NCBI GenBank assembly: GCA_002104895.1
Contig: MCFG01000527.1
Location: 1 to 37,112, forward strand
Length of the DNA stretch: 37,112 nt
Direction of reading: 5' to 3'
DNA from: Anaeromyces robustus
Lineage: Eukaryota; Neocallimastigomycota; Neocallimastigomycetes; Neocallimastigales; Neocallimastigaceae
The stretch's first letter is position 1. Each line of letters opens with the position of its first letter. A program made the position numbers and the translations under genes. The notes under the pieces were generated by a model. It did no database searches. It saw only the letters and a list, made by a program, of their open reading frames with translations, and was not told the DNA's origin. Shown one piece after another: positions 9,284 to 19,775 of the stretch.

Positions 9284-10616
9284 TGTTAAATGTGGGTAGA
9301 TTTGGTTTAATAATGGTCAGGTCAAGATGTTTAATTAATAACAAAATAACTAATTAAACAAATATATAATTAATAGGCAAATTTATTTATTAATACACAA
9401 TAAATTAATTAATTAAAAGAACACTTTTTAAAATAATTAAGTTTTATAATAATATTTTTTATTAATAATTAATTAAGAAAAGTTTAAATAATAATTAGAT
9501 TATTAAGTCATTAATTCTAAGTTATTTAATAATCTTACAAAGATTAAAAGGAATTGTAATTTCAATCCTTATTTATACTTTTTCTAAATCTAATAATTAT
9601 TAATACATTTAATTATTATAATATATTGATAATATATTTATACATGTATAATTTTAAATAAAATATATGAATAAAATAATATTGATAAAAATCTAACTAT
9701 ATAAAACTAATATAAAACTATATAAACTATTAATAAATTTAATGATAAGAATTTATAATCTAAGATTTAGATTTATAACTATTCTAATTATCTAACTAGT
9801 TAACTATTTAATTATTTAATTGCTTAGTATACTATTTAATTATTTATCTATATATTAATTATTTTTATCTTTGGATTTTTATGATCTTTTCTGTATAATT
9901 AATTCTAGATAAAATGGGATATTTTTAATTATTTAAGATCTTAAGTAAATTTTAAATCTTTTTGAGATTTTTTAGAATTCTAAGAATTTCCGTAAATTAA
10001 TATAATAATCAACTATTCTAATTTTTATAAAAATAATTAACAATTATTATAATATATTATATAAATTATTATTATTATTCTAATTAATATTTCATAAATT
10101 ATTTGAAGGCGTTTTCTGTATATCTGAATGAATTATTATTATTATAAATTATAATATAATTATTGAAATAAAAAGATTTTATCTATATAAATTTTATAAT
10201 TATTTATTTATGGATCCTTGTAAATATTTAATTATATTTTTATATTGTGTAAACCTTTAAAGTCCAATATCTCGCCAACCAGTGGTCCAAATGGGCTGAA
10301 ATTCAGATATGTTGTAGCTCTTGAGCAGAGCTTCCTAATGAGCATAAAATCAAAGCGAAGCGGCGGAAATCTTCAATATTTGCCAAGTTATCGTTATTTT
10401 TCTTCTGACTATTTTTATTAATATCTTAAGGGTTAAATTAAGTTGATTAATATTTATTTAATTTGTCCAAACCCTTTACAATATCAATTTAAATACTTTT
10501 TAATATTTGTTTATTTTATTGAAAATCGAATTTTAAGTGATTTAGTCAATAACGAAATTTAAATGTAATTGATCTATTAGTGAATTTCAATTTTAAATCC
10601 ACTAATATTCGCGACA
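9284..10616 (-). mobile_element. family A LTR (A2, 1333 bp)
   Basis: It starts TGTTAAATG immediately after the TTTAA behind A1 and ends TTCGCGACA. It is almost identical along its length to A3 at 34866-36203, which suggests recent transposition or duplication. TATA box on the minus strand at 9570-9577; core at about 10260-10406 with hairpin AGCTCT-TGAGC-AGAGCT at 10316-10332. The flanking pentamers are TTTAA and TCAAA, so a clean target duplication is not preserved. Discounting the later insertion of LTR C, its right (U3) end lies 65 bp upstream of tRNA-Asn copy 1. Confidence 0.7.
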
Positions 10617-10621
10617 TCAAA

Positions 10622-11214
10622 TGTAATGATATGGATCCATTATGGCTATTAATTAGGCTCAGTTCTACCTGCTTCTATTATTATGTTGGTTGTCTCTGGT
10701 TCGAACCTTACTCTTTACCTTTCGGAATAATATTATTTATTTAATTAATAGTAAATATATTCACTCAATTATTAGATAATAATTTACTTAAATTAATAAT
10801 ATGTATTCATTGAAATAAATTTATTTAAATATTAATTTATTATTCACTTAATTAATATAATAATTTATCTAGTTCTTAATATTATATTTATTTAATTAAA
10901 ATAATAATTAAATAATTATATAATTCTTATTTTAAATAATTCGCCCAATCATGTAATAATTTAGAATAGATTTTTGAATATATAAATTCATGTATTTTAT
11001 TTTATTTGACTCTTTGAGTCGATATTAACAATCAATTAATAATAAATAAAATATAAATATCAACCATAAATAAATGAACAAATATATATTATATAAATGA
11101 ATCTACTAATTAATTAAGTGAATAATCAATAGTGTTATAAATAATTTAATATATTATATTATTATTTATTATTAATTTCCTACAATAACCTAGTGGTCAC
11201 TCCAAATCTTTACA
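10622..11214 (+). mobile_element. family C solo LTR (593 bp) with TCAAA target duplication
   Basis: It begins TGTAATGATATGG and ends CTTTACA, giving terminal inverted repeat TGTAA/TTACA. TCAAA flanks both ends (10617-10621 and 11215-11219). It is inserted exactly between LTR A2 and the 65-bp upstream flank of the tRNA-Asn gene at 11280. Near its left end it carries a tRNA-like patch with box A-like TTAGGCTCAGTTCT (10653-10664 region) and box B GGTTCGAACCT (10698-10708). No coding capacity. Confidence 0.7.
10640..10727 (+). pseudogene. tRNA-like segment in LTR C
   Basis: A box A-like and a near-perfect box B motif lie about 45 bp apart, close to the LTR start, as in the LTR at 2333. Stems are not convincing, so this is a tRNA-derived or Pol III-like sequence, not a working tRNA gene. 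It recurs in the C fragment at 13003-13113, where box B is weaker (AATTCGAACC). Confidence 0.4.
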
Positions 11215-11279
11215 TCAAAATCAACTAAATTATTATTTTATTATTTTAAAATTTCATTATTTCGCAATATCACGACTAA

Positions 11280-11353
11280 GCTCTTATGGCGCAATTGGCT
11301 AGCGCGTTCGGCTGTTAACCGAGAGGTTGGTGGTTCAAGCCCACCTAGGAGCG
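11280..11353 (+). tRNA. tRNA-Asn (GTT), copy 1
   Basis: This 74-nt sequence, including discriminator G, has acceptor stem GCTCTTA/TAGGAGC (one G:T), D arm with AATTGGCTAGC, anticodon loop CTGTTAA and T loop TTCAAGC. No intron. T runs follow within 40 bp. The 65 bp upstream are followed outward by LTR C and then LTR A2. Confidence 0.95.
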
Positions 11354-12251
11354 TTTAATTTTTAGATACTTTTTTTATTTTTTAAACACTTTTTTATAAA
11401 GTATTGCATAAATAGTAAAGTTTATAGCGTTAGATAACTATAATAATTAATAGCAATTAAAAAATAATAATAATAACACATTAAAACAAAAAGAACAAGA
11501 AATTTTATTTGAAATTAAATAAATAGTAATAGTTAAAGAATTAACCATAATTTCTATTTAGAAATATTAAATAATAAAGTGATATGAAAAAGAAATAATA
11601 TTTATTCTTAATTTTTATTTATTCTAAAATTTAAATAAATAATAATTTAGTTTTGTTAAATTGTTATTTTAAAATATGTGGTTTTTTAAAATGTTTTATT
11701 TGATTTTTAATATGTTAATATTAAATTACAGGTAAACACAATAAGATAATTTTTTTATTATACATTAATAACAAAATATTTACTATAAAAAAAGTATTAT
11801 ATCTTTAATAATTTCGATTTTATTAATTAATTTGTGAAAAAGACAGTAATTCCATAAAGAGAAATTTAAAAATATAATATAATAAAAAGACAGTTTGTGT
11901 TTTTATTTTTTATTTATTTCATTTAATAATATTATATATAAAATTAATATATATAAAATGTTATTTATTTTTTTACTTTTAACAAGAAATTTTTTTATAA
12001 TATATAAATATATTTAGTATAAAACAAAATAATAAAAATATTTTTTGTATATATTTATATTAAATATATGTAATTAATAAAATATCTATTATAAAATTAA
12101 ATAAAAATCTTTTATAATTATATATACATGTCCAGGAATATTTTTAAATAACTAAGAAAAAAGAGATAAATCATCGTATTAAATTTTGTCAGAAGTTTAA
12201 CAATTACATAACAATAAATAAGAAAGAGATATGAAGAAAAAGTACATTCTG
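11354..12251. other. AT-rich spacer between tRNA-Asn genes
   Basis: No gene or clear repeat boundary is seen. The sequence is A/T-rich with several TTTTT runs near the left end that would stop Pol III transcription of tRNA-Asn copy 1. Confidence 0.4.
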
Positions 12252-12325
12252 CGCTCCTAGGTGGGCTTGAACCACCAACCTCTCGGTTAACAGCCGAACG
12301 CGCTAGCCAATTGCGCCATAAGAGC
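12252..12325 (-). tRNA. tRNA-Asn (GTT), copy 2
   Basis: Sequence identical to copy 1 over the mature region, discriminator included. A family B repeat begins 20 bp upstream of its 5' end, at TACAATATTCC. A 70-residue reading frame crossing this gene is an artefact of the tRNA. Confidence 0.95.
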
Positions 12326-12345
12326 TTCACCTTTGATGTTTTCGA

Positions 12346-12760
12346 TACAATATTCCTCTAAATATACCTTATTTTCAAATCTATATTTTTAAACCTCTTA
12401 TTCTTTATAAATTAATATTAAATAAAAATCCTTATAATGTTTATTAATATTTTAAAATATAATTATTTTATTAATATCTTTGTTATAAAATTATTATTAA
12501 ATTATCAATATTTTATTAATATATATCTTATAATAAAGTTATAAATATTTTATTAATATTTTTAAATAAATTTTATCATTACTTTATAATAAATATTCTT
12601 ATATAAGATATTAATAAAATTATTTATTATAATAATATATATTATTAAAATATTAATAATATTTATTATAAATTCGATATTTTAAATAACTCGTATTAAT
12701 ATCTTATAATAAATTCAGAATTTTTATTAATTTTGTACTAATAAAAAAGAATAACATTAA
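12346..12760 (-). repeat. family B repeat (B2), 20 bp upstream of tRNA-Asn copy 2
   Basis: In minus orientation it ends in the diagnostic GGAATATTGTA facing the tRNA. Moving away, it follows the shared order ATATTTTTAAACC, TTCTTTATAAATTAATATTA, then arrays of TTATTAATATCTTATAATAAAT-like units. No coding capacity. The far boundary is unclear because the arrays drift. Confidence 0.6.
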
Positions 12761-12767
12761 AAATTTA

Positions 12768-12796
12768 GCGAGGATATCGGAGATCGAACCCGATGC
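12768..12796 (-). pseudogene. tRNA 3'-half relic
   Basis: On the minus strand a T arm (stem TCGGG/TCCGA, loop TTCGATC) is followed by a 7-nt acceptor-like strand TATCCTC and G. No matching 5' half (GAGGATA) is seen upstream on that strand, so this is a fragment. Amino-acid identity cannot be assigned. Confidence 0.45.
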
Positions 12797-12864
12797 TATT
12801 TTTATTGTTATTATTGAATTACTATAGTTTTATAACGCTATAACTTTTACTATTTAAAAAGAAT

Positions 12865-12938
12865 CGCTCCTAGGTGGGCTTGAACCACCAACCTCTCGGT
12901 TAACAGCCGAACGCGCTAGCCAATTGCGCCATAAGAGC
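12865..12938 (-). tRNA. tRNA-Asn (GTT), copy 3
   Basis: Mature sequence matches copies 1 and 2. Its upstream flank is shared with copy 4 for about 64 bp, ending CCTGATTTTTA. Here LTR C sequence then begins. Confidence 0.95.
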
Positions 12939-13002
12939 TTTACATTTAATAATCAAGTAATTAAATTAATAAATAATAATTAATTATAATACCTGATTTT
13001 TA

Positions 13003-13113
13003 TGTAATGATATGGATCCATTATGGCTACCAATTAGGCTCAGTTCTACCTGCTTCTATTATCGTAATTGGTTGTTTCTAATTCGAACCTTACTCTTTAC
13101 CTCTTGGAGAAAT
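13003..13113 (+). mobile_element. family C LTR fragment, 64 bp upstream of tRNA-Asn copy 3
   Basis: It starts TGTAATGATATGGATCC, matching the left tip of the C LTR at 10622, and keeps about 105 bp up to CTCTTTACCT. It then joins a family A fragment. It therefore starts at the same distance from the tRNA as the complete C insertion at tRNA-Asn copy 1, in the opposite orientation relative to the gene. Confidence 0.6.
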
Positions 13114-13240
13114 ATTCGACTTTAAAAAATATAAATATATAAAAATATAATTTAATTATTTAGAAAGGCCCCTAAATAGAAAATTATAAATTATATAGAT
13201 AGAAACTTTATAATAATTGCTATAAATACTTTTAAAATTT
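13107..13240 (+). mobile_element. family A LTR interior fragment
   Basis: From GACTTTAAAAAATAT through TTTAGAAAGGCCCCTAAATA it is the reverse complement of A1 near 8880-8950. The core and the LTR tip are absent. A 79-residue hydrophobic reading frame overlapping it on the minus strand is compositional. Confidence 0.45.
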
Positions 13241-14091
13241 TCATATAATCGATTCATTGTTAATTTACAACTTAGAATTAGTCCTAGTATTAAAGTAAAA
13301 CTAATTATCAATTTAGAATTAGTAATAAATATATTAACTATAACTAATAACTCTTTGATTATAAAATTTATAATAGTAAATTCAAATATTAACAATAATA
13401 ACTAGTTTAGTTTTATTTTATAATTTTATAAATTAAATTTTAAATTTATTTTTAATAAATAAAGTAATAAAGATTTTATTAATAAAAAAAATTTTATGTT
13501 AAAAATAATTTAGACAATCATTTAGAAAGAATATAAATATTATTACTTTCATAAAATTAAGAAATTAATATAATATACAAATATATTTCAAATTTTTAAC
13601 TTTATAATATAATAATCTTTATTTATTTATAAAAATAAATGATTTTAAAAGAATATATTTTTATTAGTAATAATTATATTATTTTACTTATAGAAATTTA
13701 AATGAAAATACTTTATTTCTACATGTTTCTTAAAGTAAAATAAAGATTATATATATATTCTGTATATGATTTCATATTTTGATTATATTTTTTTTTTTTA
13801 TATTTCTGTTTTAATTATTATTATTTTTTTTATTTATATTATAATGAATTTATTTTCAAAAAATTATTACACATTAAATTATTTTTAATAACAATTTAAT
13901 AAAAAATCTGATTTATTTTTTTTTTTCTTTTAATATACATATTATTTACAGTAATAAATAAATATATATTCTTTATAAAAATAAATTTGACATTATTATA
14001 ATTTCACTTTTTTTTTTAAATAGTTAAAAAATTATCAAACTAAAATAATAATTAATGAAAATTAGTTATATAGAAAAAAAACACATTTTAA
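13241..14091. other. AT-rich spacer, nothing recognised
   Basis: No ORF, tRNA or clear repeat was found. Several T runs occur near 13790 and 13917. An A8 run about 15 bp downstream of tRNA-Asn copy 4 (14074-14081, T on the minus strand) suits Pol III termination. Confidence 0.4.
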
Positions 14092-14165
14092 CGCTCCTAG
14101 GTGGGCTTGAACCACCAACCTCTCGGTTAACAGCCGAACGCGCTAGCCAATTGCGCCATAAGAGC
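14092..14165 (-). tRNA. tRNA-Asn (GTT), copy 4
   Basis: Mature sequence as in the other three copies. The upstream flank is shared with copy 3 to CCTGATTTTTA (about 64 bp), after which a family A LTR tip begins about 70 bp from the gene. Confidence 0.95.
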
Positions 14166-14235
14166 TTCATGTTTGATAAAAAAATAATTAAATTAATAAA
14201 TAATAATTAATTATAATACCTGATTTTTAGATTAA

Positions 14236-14620
14236 TTTCGTGAATATTAGTGGATTTAAAATTGAAATTCTCTAATATATAAATTGAAATTAAATTTCGT
14301 TATTGACTAAATTCAATTTTCAATAAAATAAACAAGTATTAAAAAGTATTTAAATTATGAGAGTAAAGGGTTTGGACAAATTAAATAAATATAAATCAAT
14401 TTAATTTAACCCTTAATAAATTATAAAAAATAATCTGAAGATAAATAACGATAACTCGCCAAATAATGGAGATTTTTCTCCACATTCCTTTGATTTTGGC
14501 TCATTTAGAAATTCTGCTCGAAAACAACAACATATCTAAATTTTAGCTTATTAGGACCATTAGTTCGCGAGATATTCTAATTTAAAGAATTTAAATATAA
14601 AAAAATATAATTTAATTATT
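14236..14620 (+). mobile_element. family A LTR fragment (A7) upstream of tRNA-Asn copy 4
   Basis: It begins TTTCGTGAATATTAGTGG, a slightly mutated version of the family tip. It keeps the first ~385 bp of U3, including the core at about 14437-14583, and is then replaced by family B-like sequence. Orientation is divergent from the tRNA, as in the iMet-associated copies. Confidence 0.6.
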
Positions 14621-14689
14621 TTTATCAATATCAAATAATACTTTGCTATAAAAATATAAATAATAATAATAACGAACAATTATAATATT

Positions 14690-15420
14690 TCCATTATTAT
14701 TTCTTAATAAATTAAACACTTTAATATAATTATAATGATAAATATTTTATAAAAATAAATATTTAATAATAATAAATAATTATATTTAAAATAATAACTT
14801 TATCCATTCTTTTCCCTTTTTCCTTTATTCTTTCCCTCCAACTCAAAAACCCTGGACAAATATGGAAATATAATTATTCTGTGTATATTATTTAAATAAA
14901 ATAAAATAATATAATTATTCTGTATATTATTTAAATAAAATAAAATAATATAATTATTTTGTATATTATTTAAATAAAATAAAATAAATAAAATAATAAA
15001 AATTAATTATAAAATAAATGAATTACATATAAAATGTATAATACAGAAGTTAAATGTATTTCTGTACAAAAGTGAATAGAAAATATTAATATATAATAAT
15101 AACAGTAATAATTAATATTAAAATAAATTTTAAAATAAAATACTATAAAATAAATAATAATAATCTGATTAGTTAAATGAATAATAATAATAATTAAAAT
15201 AGTTTAAAGATTATAATAATAATTTCATGTAATGTAAAGAGAGAACAAATTTCTTTCTTTTATAAATATGATCAATAATTTTGTATTTAAAAATAAGAAT
15301 AATAAATAAAGAAGAGTTTTAAACAAATATTATTTTATTTTAAATGTTTATTAAATCCGTGTAATAGATATTTGATATTAAGTTATATAAATTATTGTTT
15401 ATGAATACACTATTCCTGCA
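14690..15420 (+). repeat. family D repeat (D1)
   Basis: It holds the marker block CTTTCCCTCCAAC ... CCCTGGACAAATA near 14820-14870, a TACAGAAGTTAAATGTATTT block near 15040, and ends in CCTGCATCA. The site occupied by a 501-bp insertion in D3 is empty here (ACACTTTAATATAATTAT near 14716). B-like sequence flanks both sides. No ORF; probably the noncoding interior of a retroelement. Confidence 0.6.
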
Positions 15421-15429
15421 TCAAGGAAA

Positions 15430-15670
15430 ATTCAATATTTTATTATATTTTCATTATTTCTTAATCTATAATTTTAAACGTTTTATTCTTTATAAATTGA
15501 TATTAAATGAAACTTCTTTATAATTTTTATTAATATCTTTACTAAAAATTATTCTTATATTATTGTATTTGTATGAATTTATTATAAATATTAATAAAAT
15601 ATCAATATTTTATTAATATTTATAAGCAAATAAGTAAATTTAATATATTATATATTATATATTATTAATA
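15430..15670 (-). repeat. family B repeat (B3), partial
   Basis: Nine bases after the D1 end, CAATATT opens a degenerate B copy that continues through TTTATTCTTTATAAATTGATATT and TTATTAATATC-type units. It is more diverged than B4-B7. Confidence 0.45.
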
Positions 15671-15855
15671 TATTAGTCTGGTTTTAATTATATAAATTGT
15701 ATAAGTAATTTATATTATTCAAAAATTGTATAAAAAAAGAATTATCTTTTATATTTTAACTTTTTATGATTTTTATTAGTATTTAAATGTATTTATAGTT
15801 TTAATGATTTTTATTTTTAAAATAATATAAACAATATATTATAATAAAATAAAAA

Positions 15856-15926
15856 TGCATTGACCGGGAATCGAACCCGGGTCTACCGCGTGGCAGGCGG
15901 TAATTATACCACTAAACCATCAATGC
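15856..15926 (-). tRNA. tRNA-Gly (GCC), copy 1
   Basis: This 71-nt sequence includes discriminator A, acceptor stem GCATTGA/TCAATGC, anticodon stem ACCGC/GCGGT with loop CTGCCAC (anticodon GCC), and T arm CCGGG-TTCGATT-CCCGG. No intron. Box A and box B are intact. A family B repeat begins 18 bp upstream. It is the left end of an inverted arrangement whose right end is tRNA-Gly copy 2. Confidence 0.95.
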
Positions 15927-15944
15927 TCCTTATATACCAAATAC

Positions 15945-16515
15945 TACAATATTCCCTTAAATACACATTATTTCTAAACCCATATTTTTAAGCCTTTTAT
16001 CCCATATAAACTAACATTTAATAAAACTTCTTTATAATATTATTAATATCTTAAAACATAATAATTTTATTTATATTAAAAGTTATTCTTATATTATCAA
16101 TATTTATTAATATCTTAAAATAAATTATAAATATTTTATTAATATCAAATAAATTTTATTAATACTTTATAATAAATATTCTTATAATAAATTCTATCAA
16201 TATTCTTATAATAAATATTATCAATATTCTTATAATAAATTTTATCAATATTCTTATAATAAATAAATATTATTAATATTTTATAAATCTTATTAATATC
16301 TTATAATAAATTCTATATCTTTATTAATATTTTAAATAAATCTTATTAATATTTTATAATAAACTTTATATATATAATAAATAATATTTTAAATAATATT
16401 TTATTAATATCTTATAATAATTATTTTATTTATATCAAATATTTTACAATACTTTATTAATATATCTTATTTATATTCTTATAACAATAATTATTAATAT
16501 TTCTAATTCTAACCT
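15945..16515 (-). repeat. family B repeat (B4), 18 bp upstream of tRNA-Gly copy 1
   Basis: This is a near-complete copy on the minus strand, running from TTAAAGGTTAGAATTAG (right) to GGGAATATTGTA (left, facing the tRNA). The middle is arrays of ~20-bp units such as ATTCTTATAATAAATATTAT. With B5 it brackets D2 in the same orientation, like the terminal direct repeats of a retroelement. Confidence 0.6.
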
Positions 16516-16857
16516 TTAATATATTTAATACTTTAATATAATTATAATAATAAATATTTATAATAATAAATATATAAATAATTAAATAATAATATTATCC
16601 ATTCCTTTCCCTTTTTCCCTTATTCTTTCCCTCCAACTTAAAAACCCTGGACAAATACAGAAAATAAATATTCTGTATAACATTAAAATAAAATAAAATA
16701 AATATAATAATAAAAGTTAATTATAAAATAAATGAATTATTTATAAAATGTATAATACAGAAGTTAAATGTATTTCTGTATAAAAGAATAATATTTATTT
16801 TTAATTTTATTTAAAGCACTAAATAGATTAATAAAATATTTAATAATTAGAATAGAA

Positions 16858-16890
<33 letters not shown>

Positions 16891-17225
16891 TAATATTAAA
16901 ATAAATCTTAGAAAATAATATTTAGAATAGTGAATTATATTATAAAACAAATAATAATAATTAGATTAATTAAATAAATAATAATAATAATAATAATAGT
17001 CGAAAGACTATAATATTAAAAATTCATGTATTATAAAAGGAGGATAATTTTCTTTCTTTTATAAAACGATCAATAATTTGTATTTAAAAATAAGAATAAT
17101 AAATAAAAGGAGAGTTAAAACAAAAGATTATTTTATTTTTAATTTTATTGATTCATTAGTAATAATTATTTAGTATAAGTTAATTATATTTATTGTTTAT
17201 GAATATACATGTTTCCTGCATCAAA
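16516..17225 (+). repeat. family D repeat (D2)
   Basis: Inverted partner of D3. It contains the CCCTCCAAC/CCCTGGACAAATA block near 16625-16665, a long (ATA)n-rich middle, a hairpin ATAGTC-GAAA-GACTAT at 16996-17011, and ends CCTGCATCA. The purine-rich complement of the first block (GGGAAAAAGGGAAAGGAATGG) could be a polypurine tract on the minus strand. No ORF. Confidence 0.6.
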
Positions 17226-17795
17226 AGAGGTAAAGGATTTAAATAAAAAGAGAAATTTTATGGATTTAAAATAAAAAAATAACACAAATATTTATATAAA
17301 TAGTTAATTATTAGGAATAATAAATAATAAATAATAATAGTATAATAAATTATATTAAATGTAATATGTAATTAAACAAAAAATTTAATTATTTATAACC
17401 AATAAGATTAAAATAATAATAAGTAAAAACAAATATATAAGAAATATATAAAATTATGTAGGAAAAGAATAGGTTTTAATTATTAATATTTAGTTTTATA
17501 GGATTTAATAATATTTAGGAAATTGGTTATAAAAATTTTTATATAATAATTAGATATATTAAAGGATTATATCTGATTAATATTGATATTAATATTGATA
17601 ATTTTATATACGATTTTTAATAGTACTACGACTTTAATAAATAATACGACTATAAAATAAATAACCTTTATAATTTAATATCTAATATTCGAGTGTAAAT
17701 TCTATTTATCTTCTTAATAGAATATATTATTTTATTAATAAATAATCTTGCTAACTCACACAAAATTGATACTTTATAAAAAACACGTATAAGAA
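17226..17795. other. ~566-bp insertion between D2 and B5, unrecognised
   Basis: In D1 and D3 only about 8-9 bp separate CCTGCATCA from the B start; here about 566 bp intervene. The segment is A-rich, noncoding and contains short direct repeats (GATTAATATTGATATTAATATTGAT, near 17576). No terminal repeat or target duplication could be defined. Confidence 0.4.
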
Positions 17796-18190
17796 TAAAT
17801 ACAATATTCCCTTAAATACATATCATTGCCAAATCCATATTTTTAAACCTTTAATCTTTATAATCTTTATAAACTAATATTGAATAAAACTCCATTATAA
17901 TATTATTAATATCTTAAAATATAATAATTTTACTAATATCTTTATTAAAAAAACATTCTTATATTATCAATATTTTATTAATATCTTAAATAAATTTTAT
18001 TAATACTTTATAATAAATATTCTTATAATAAATTTTATCAATATTCTTATAATAAATATTCTTATAATAAATATTATCAATATACTTAAAATATATATTC
18101 TTATAATAAATAAATTTTATTAATATCTTATATAAATTCAATATATTAAATAAATCTTATTAATATCTTAAAATAAATTTTATATATAAT
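17796..18190 (-). repeat. family B repeat (B5)
   Basis: It begins TACAATATTCCCTTAAATAC and runs through the usual B order. It meets forward copy B6 head to head near 18190. B5 and B6 together form an imperfect palindrome of about 390-bp arms at the centre of the larger inverted structure. Confidence 0.55.
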
Positions 18191-18577
18191 AAATAAAGTA
18201 TTATAAAATATTTGATATTGATAAAATAATTATTATAAAATATTAATAAAATATTATTTAAAATATTATTTATTATATATATAAAGTTTATTATAAAATA
18301 TTAATAAGATTTATTTAAAATATTAATAAAGATATAGAATTTATTATAAAGTATTAATAAAATTTATTTAAGATATTAATAAAATATTTATAATTTATTA
18401 TAAGATATTAATAAAATATTGATAATATAAGAATAATTTTTAATATAGATAATTTATTATGTTTTAAGATATTAATAATATTGTAAAGAAGTTTTATTTA
18501 ATGTTAATTTATATAGAATAAAAGGTTTAAAAATATGAATTCAGAAATAAGGTGTATTTAAGGGAATATTGTAGTAT
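18190..18577 (+). repeat. family B repeat (B6)
   Basis: Forward copy ending AAGGGAATATTGTA. Eight bases later D3 begins with TGATGCAGG. With B7 it brackets D3 in direct orientation. Confidence 0.55.
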
Positions 18578-18585
18578 TTAGTGAT

Positions 18586-19269
18586 GCAGGAAACATGTAT
18601 ATTCATAAACAATAAATATAATTAACTTATACTAAATAATTATTACTAATGAATCAATAAAATTAAAAATAAAATAATCTTTTGTTTTAACTCTCCTTTT
18701 ATTTATTATTCTTATTTTTAAATACAAATTATTGATCGTTTTATAAAAGAAAGAAAAATTATCCTCCTTTTATAATACATGAATTTTATTATTATAGTCT
18801 TTCGACTATTATTATTATTATTTATTTAATTAATCTAATTATTATTATTTGTTTTATAATATAATTCACTATTCTAAATATTCTATTCTAAGATTTATTT
18901 TAATATTAAGTATTATTATTATTATTATTTATTAATATTTTCTATTCTAATTATTAAATATTTTATTAATCTATTTAGTGTTTTAAATAAAAATTAAAAA
19001 TAAATATTATACTTTTATACAGAAATACATTTAACTTCTGTATTATACATTTTATAAATAATTCATTTATTTTATAATTAATTTTTATTATTTTATTTAT
19101 TTTATTTTATTTTAATAATATACAGAATATTTATTTTCTGTATTTGTCCAGGGTTTTTAAGTTGGAGGGAAAGAATAAGGGAAAAAGGGAAAGGAATGGA
19201 TAATATTATTATTTAATTATAATTATTTATATATTTATTATTATAAATATTTATTATTATAATTATATT
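18586..19269 (-). repeat. family D repeat (D3)
   Basis: Reverse complement of D2, from TGATGCAGGAAACATG to the AATTATATTAAAGT end. The purine tract GGGAAAGAATAAGGGAAAAA and its continuation (about 19156-19200) is clear on this strand. Compared with D1 and D2, a 501-bp segment has been inserted at its right end. No ORF. Confidence 0.6.
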
Positions 19270-19274
19270 AAAGT

Positions 19275-19775
19275 GAAGTAAAATAAACATAAATTTAAAA
19301 TTATTAGTAAATAATGCGCCACAATAAATTATTATATAATGTAAATTATATAATAATTTAATACGTATTAAATTTTATTACAATACATAAATTTATTAAG
19401 AAATTAATTAATAATATAAGAACATAAAATCTATAAAATTATTTTATTATATACATAAATTAATGTATTATTTACATTAATTATAGTTTTATAACATTAG
19501 GTAAAATATAGAAAATAGTGATTAATTATTTATATTAGTTATAATTATAAACTCCTTATTTTTCTCCTTAAAAATAAGGTAAAGAAATAATTATACAAAT
19601 ATTAAATAATTATAATTTTAAAAGTATAAAAAGAATTAAAAATATCTAATATAAAATGTAGACAAAAATTAAGTTCAAAAATATAATAAATAATTAATAA
19701 ATATAATAAAGTTTATTAAAACAAAATTCTTTCCTTATTTAAAAATTTTCTGAACCTTAAAAGTGTCATACCTCA
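19275..19775. mobile_element. 501-bp insertion with AAAGT target duplication and palindromic core
   Basis: Comparison with the empty sites in D1 and D2 shows an insertion flanked by AAAGT on both sides (19270-19274 and 19776-19780). Ends are GAAGTAAAATAA and GTCATACCTCA, with only weak inverted similarity. Inside are a 15-bp perfect hairpin with a 4-nt loop (19326-19340 with 19345-19359) and a 20-bp perfect palindrome (AATTTAATACGTATTAAATT, 19355-19374). It has no ORF. It is most like a small non-autonomous transposable element; class uncertain. Confidence 0.55.

Noticed and set aside
10640-10727. Functional tRNA gene in LTR C
   Set aside because: Box A and box B motifs exist, but acceptor, D and T stems do not pair well enough.
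12118-12330. 70-codon minus-strand frame
   Set aside because: Its N-terminal part is translated from tRNA-Asn copy 2 and the rest is AT-rich spacer; no protein family resemblance.
13156-13395. 79-codon hydrophobic minus-strand frame
   Set aside because: It overlaps a family A LTR fragment and looks like chance AT-codon hydrophobicity.
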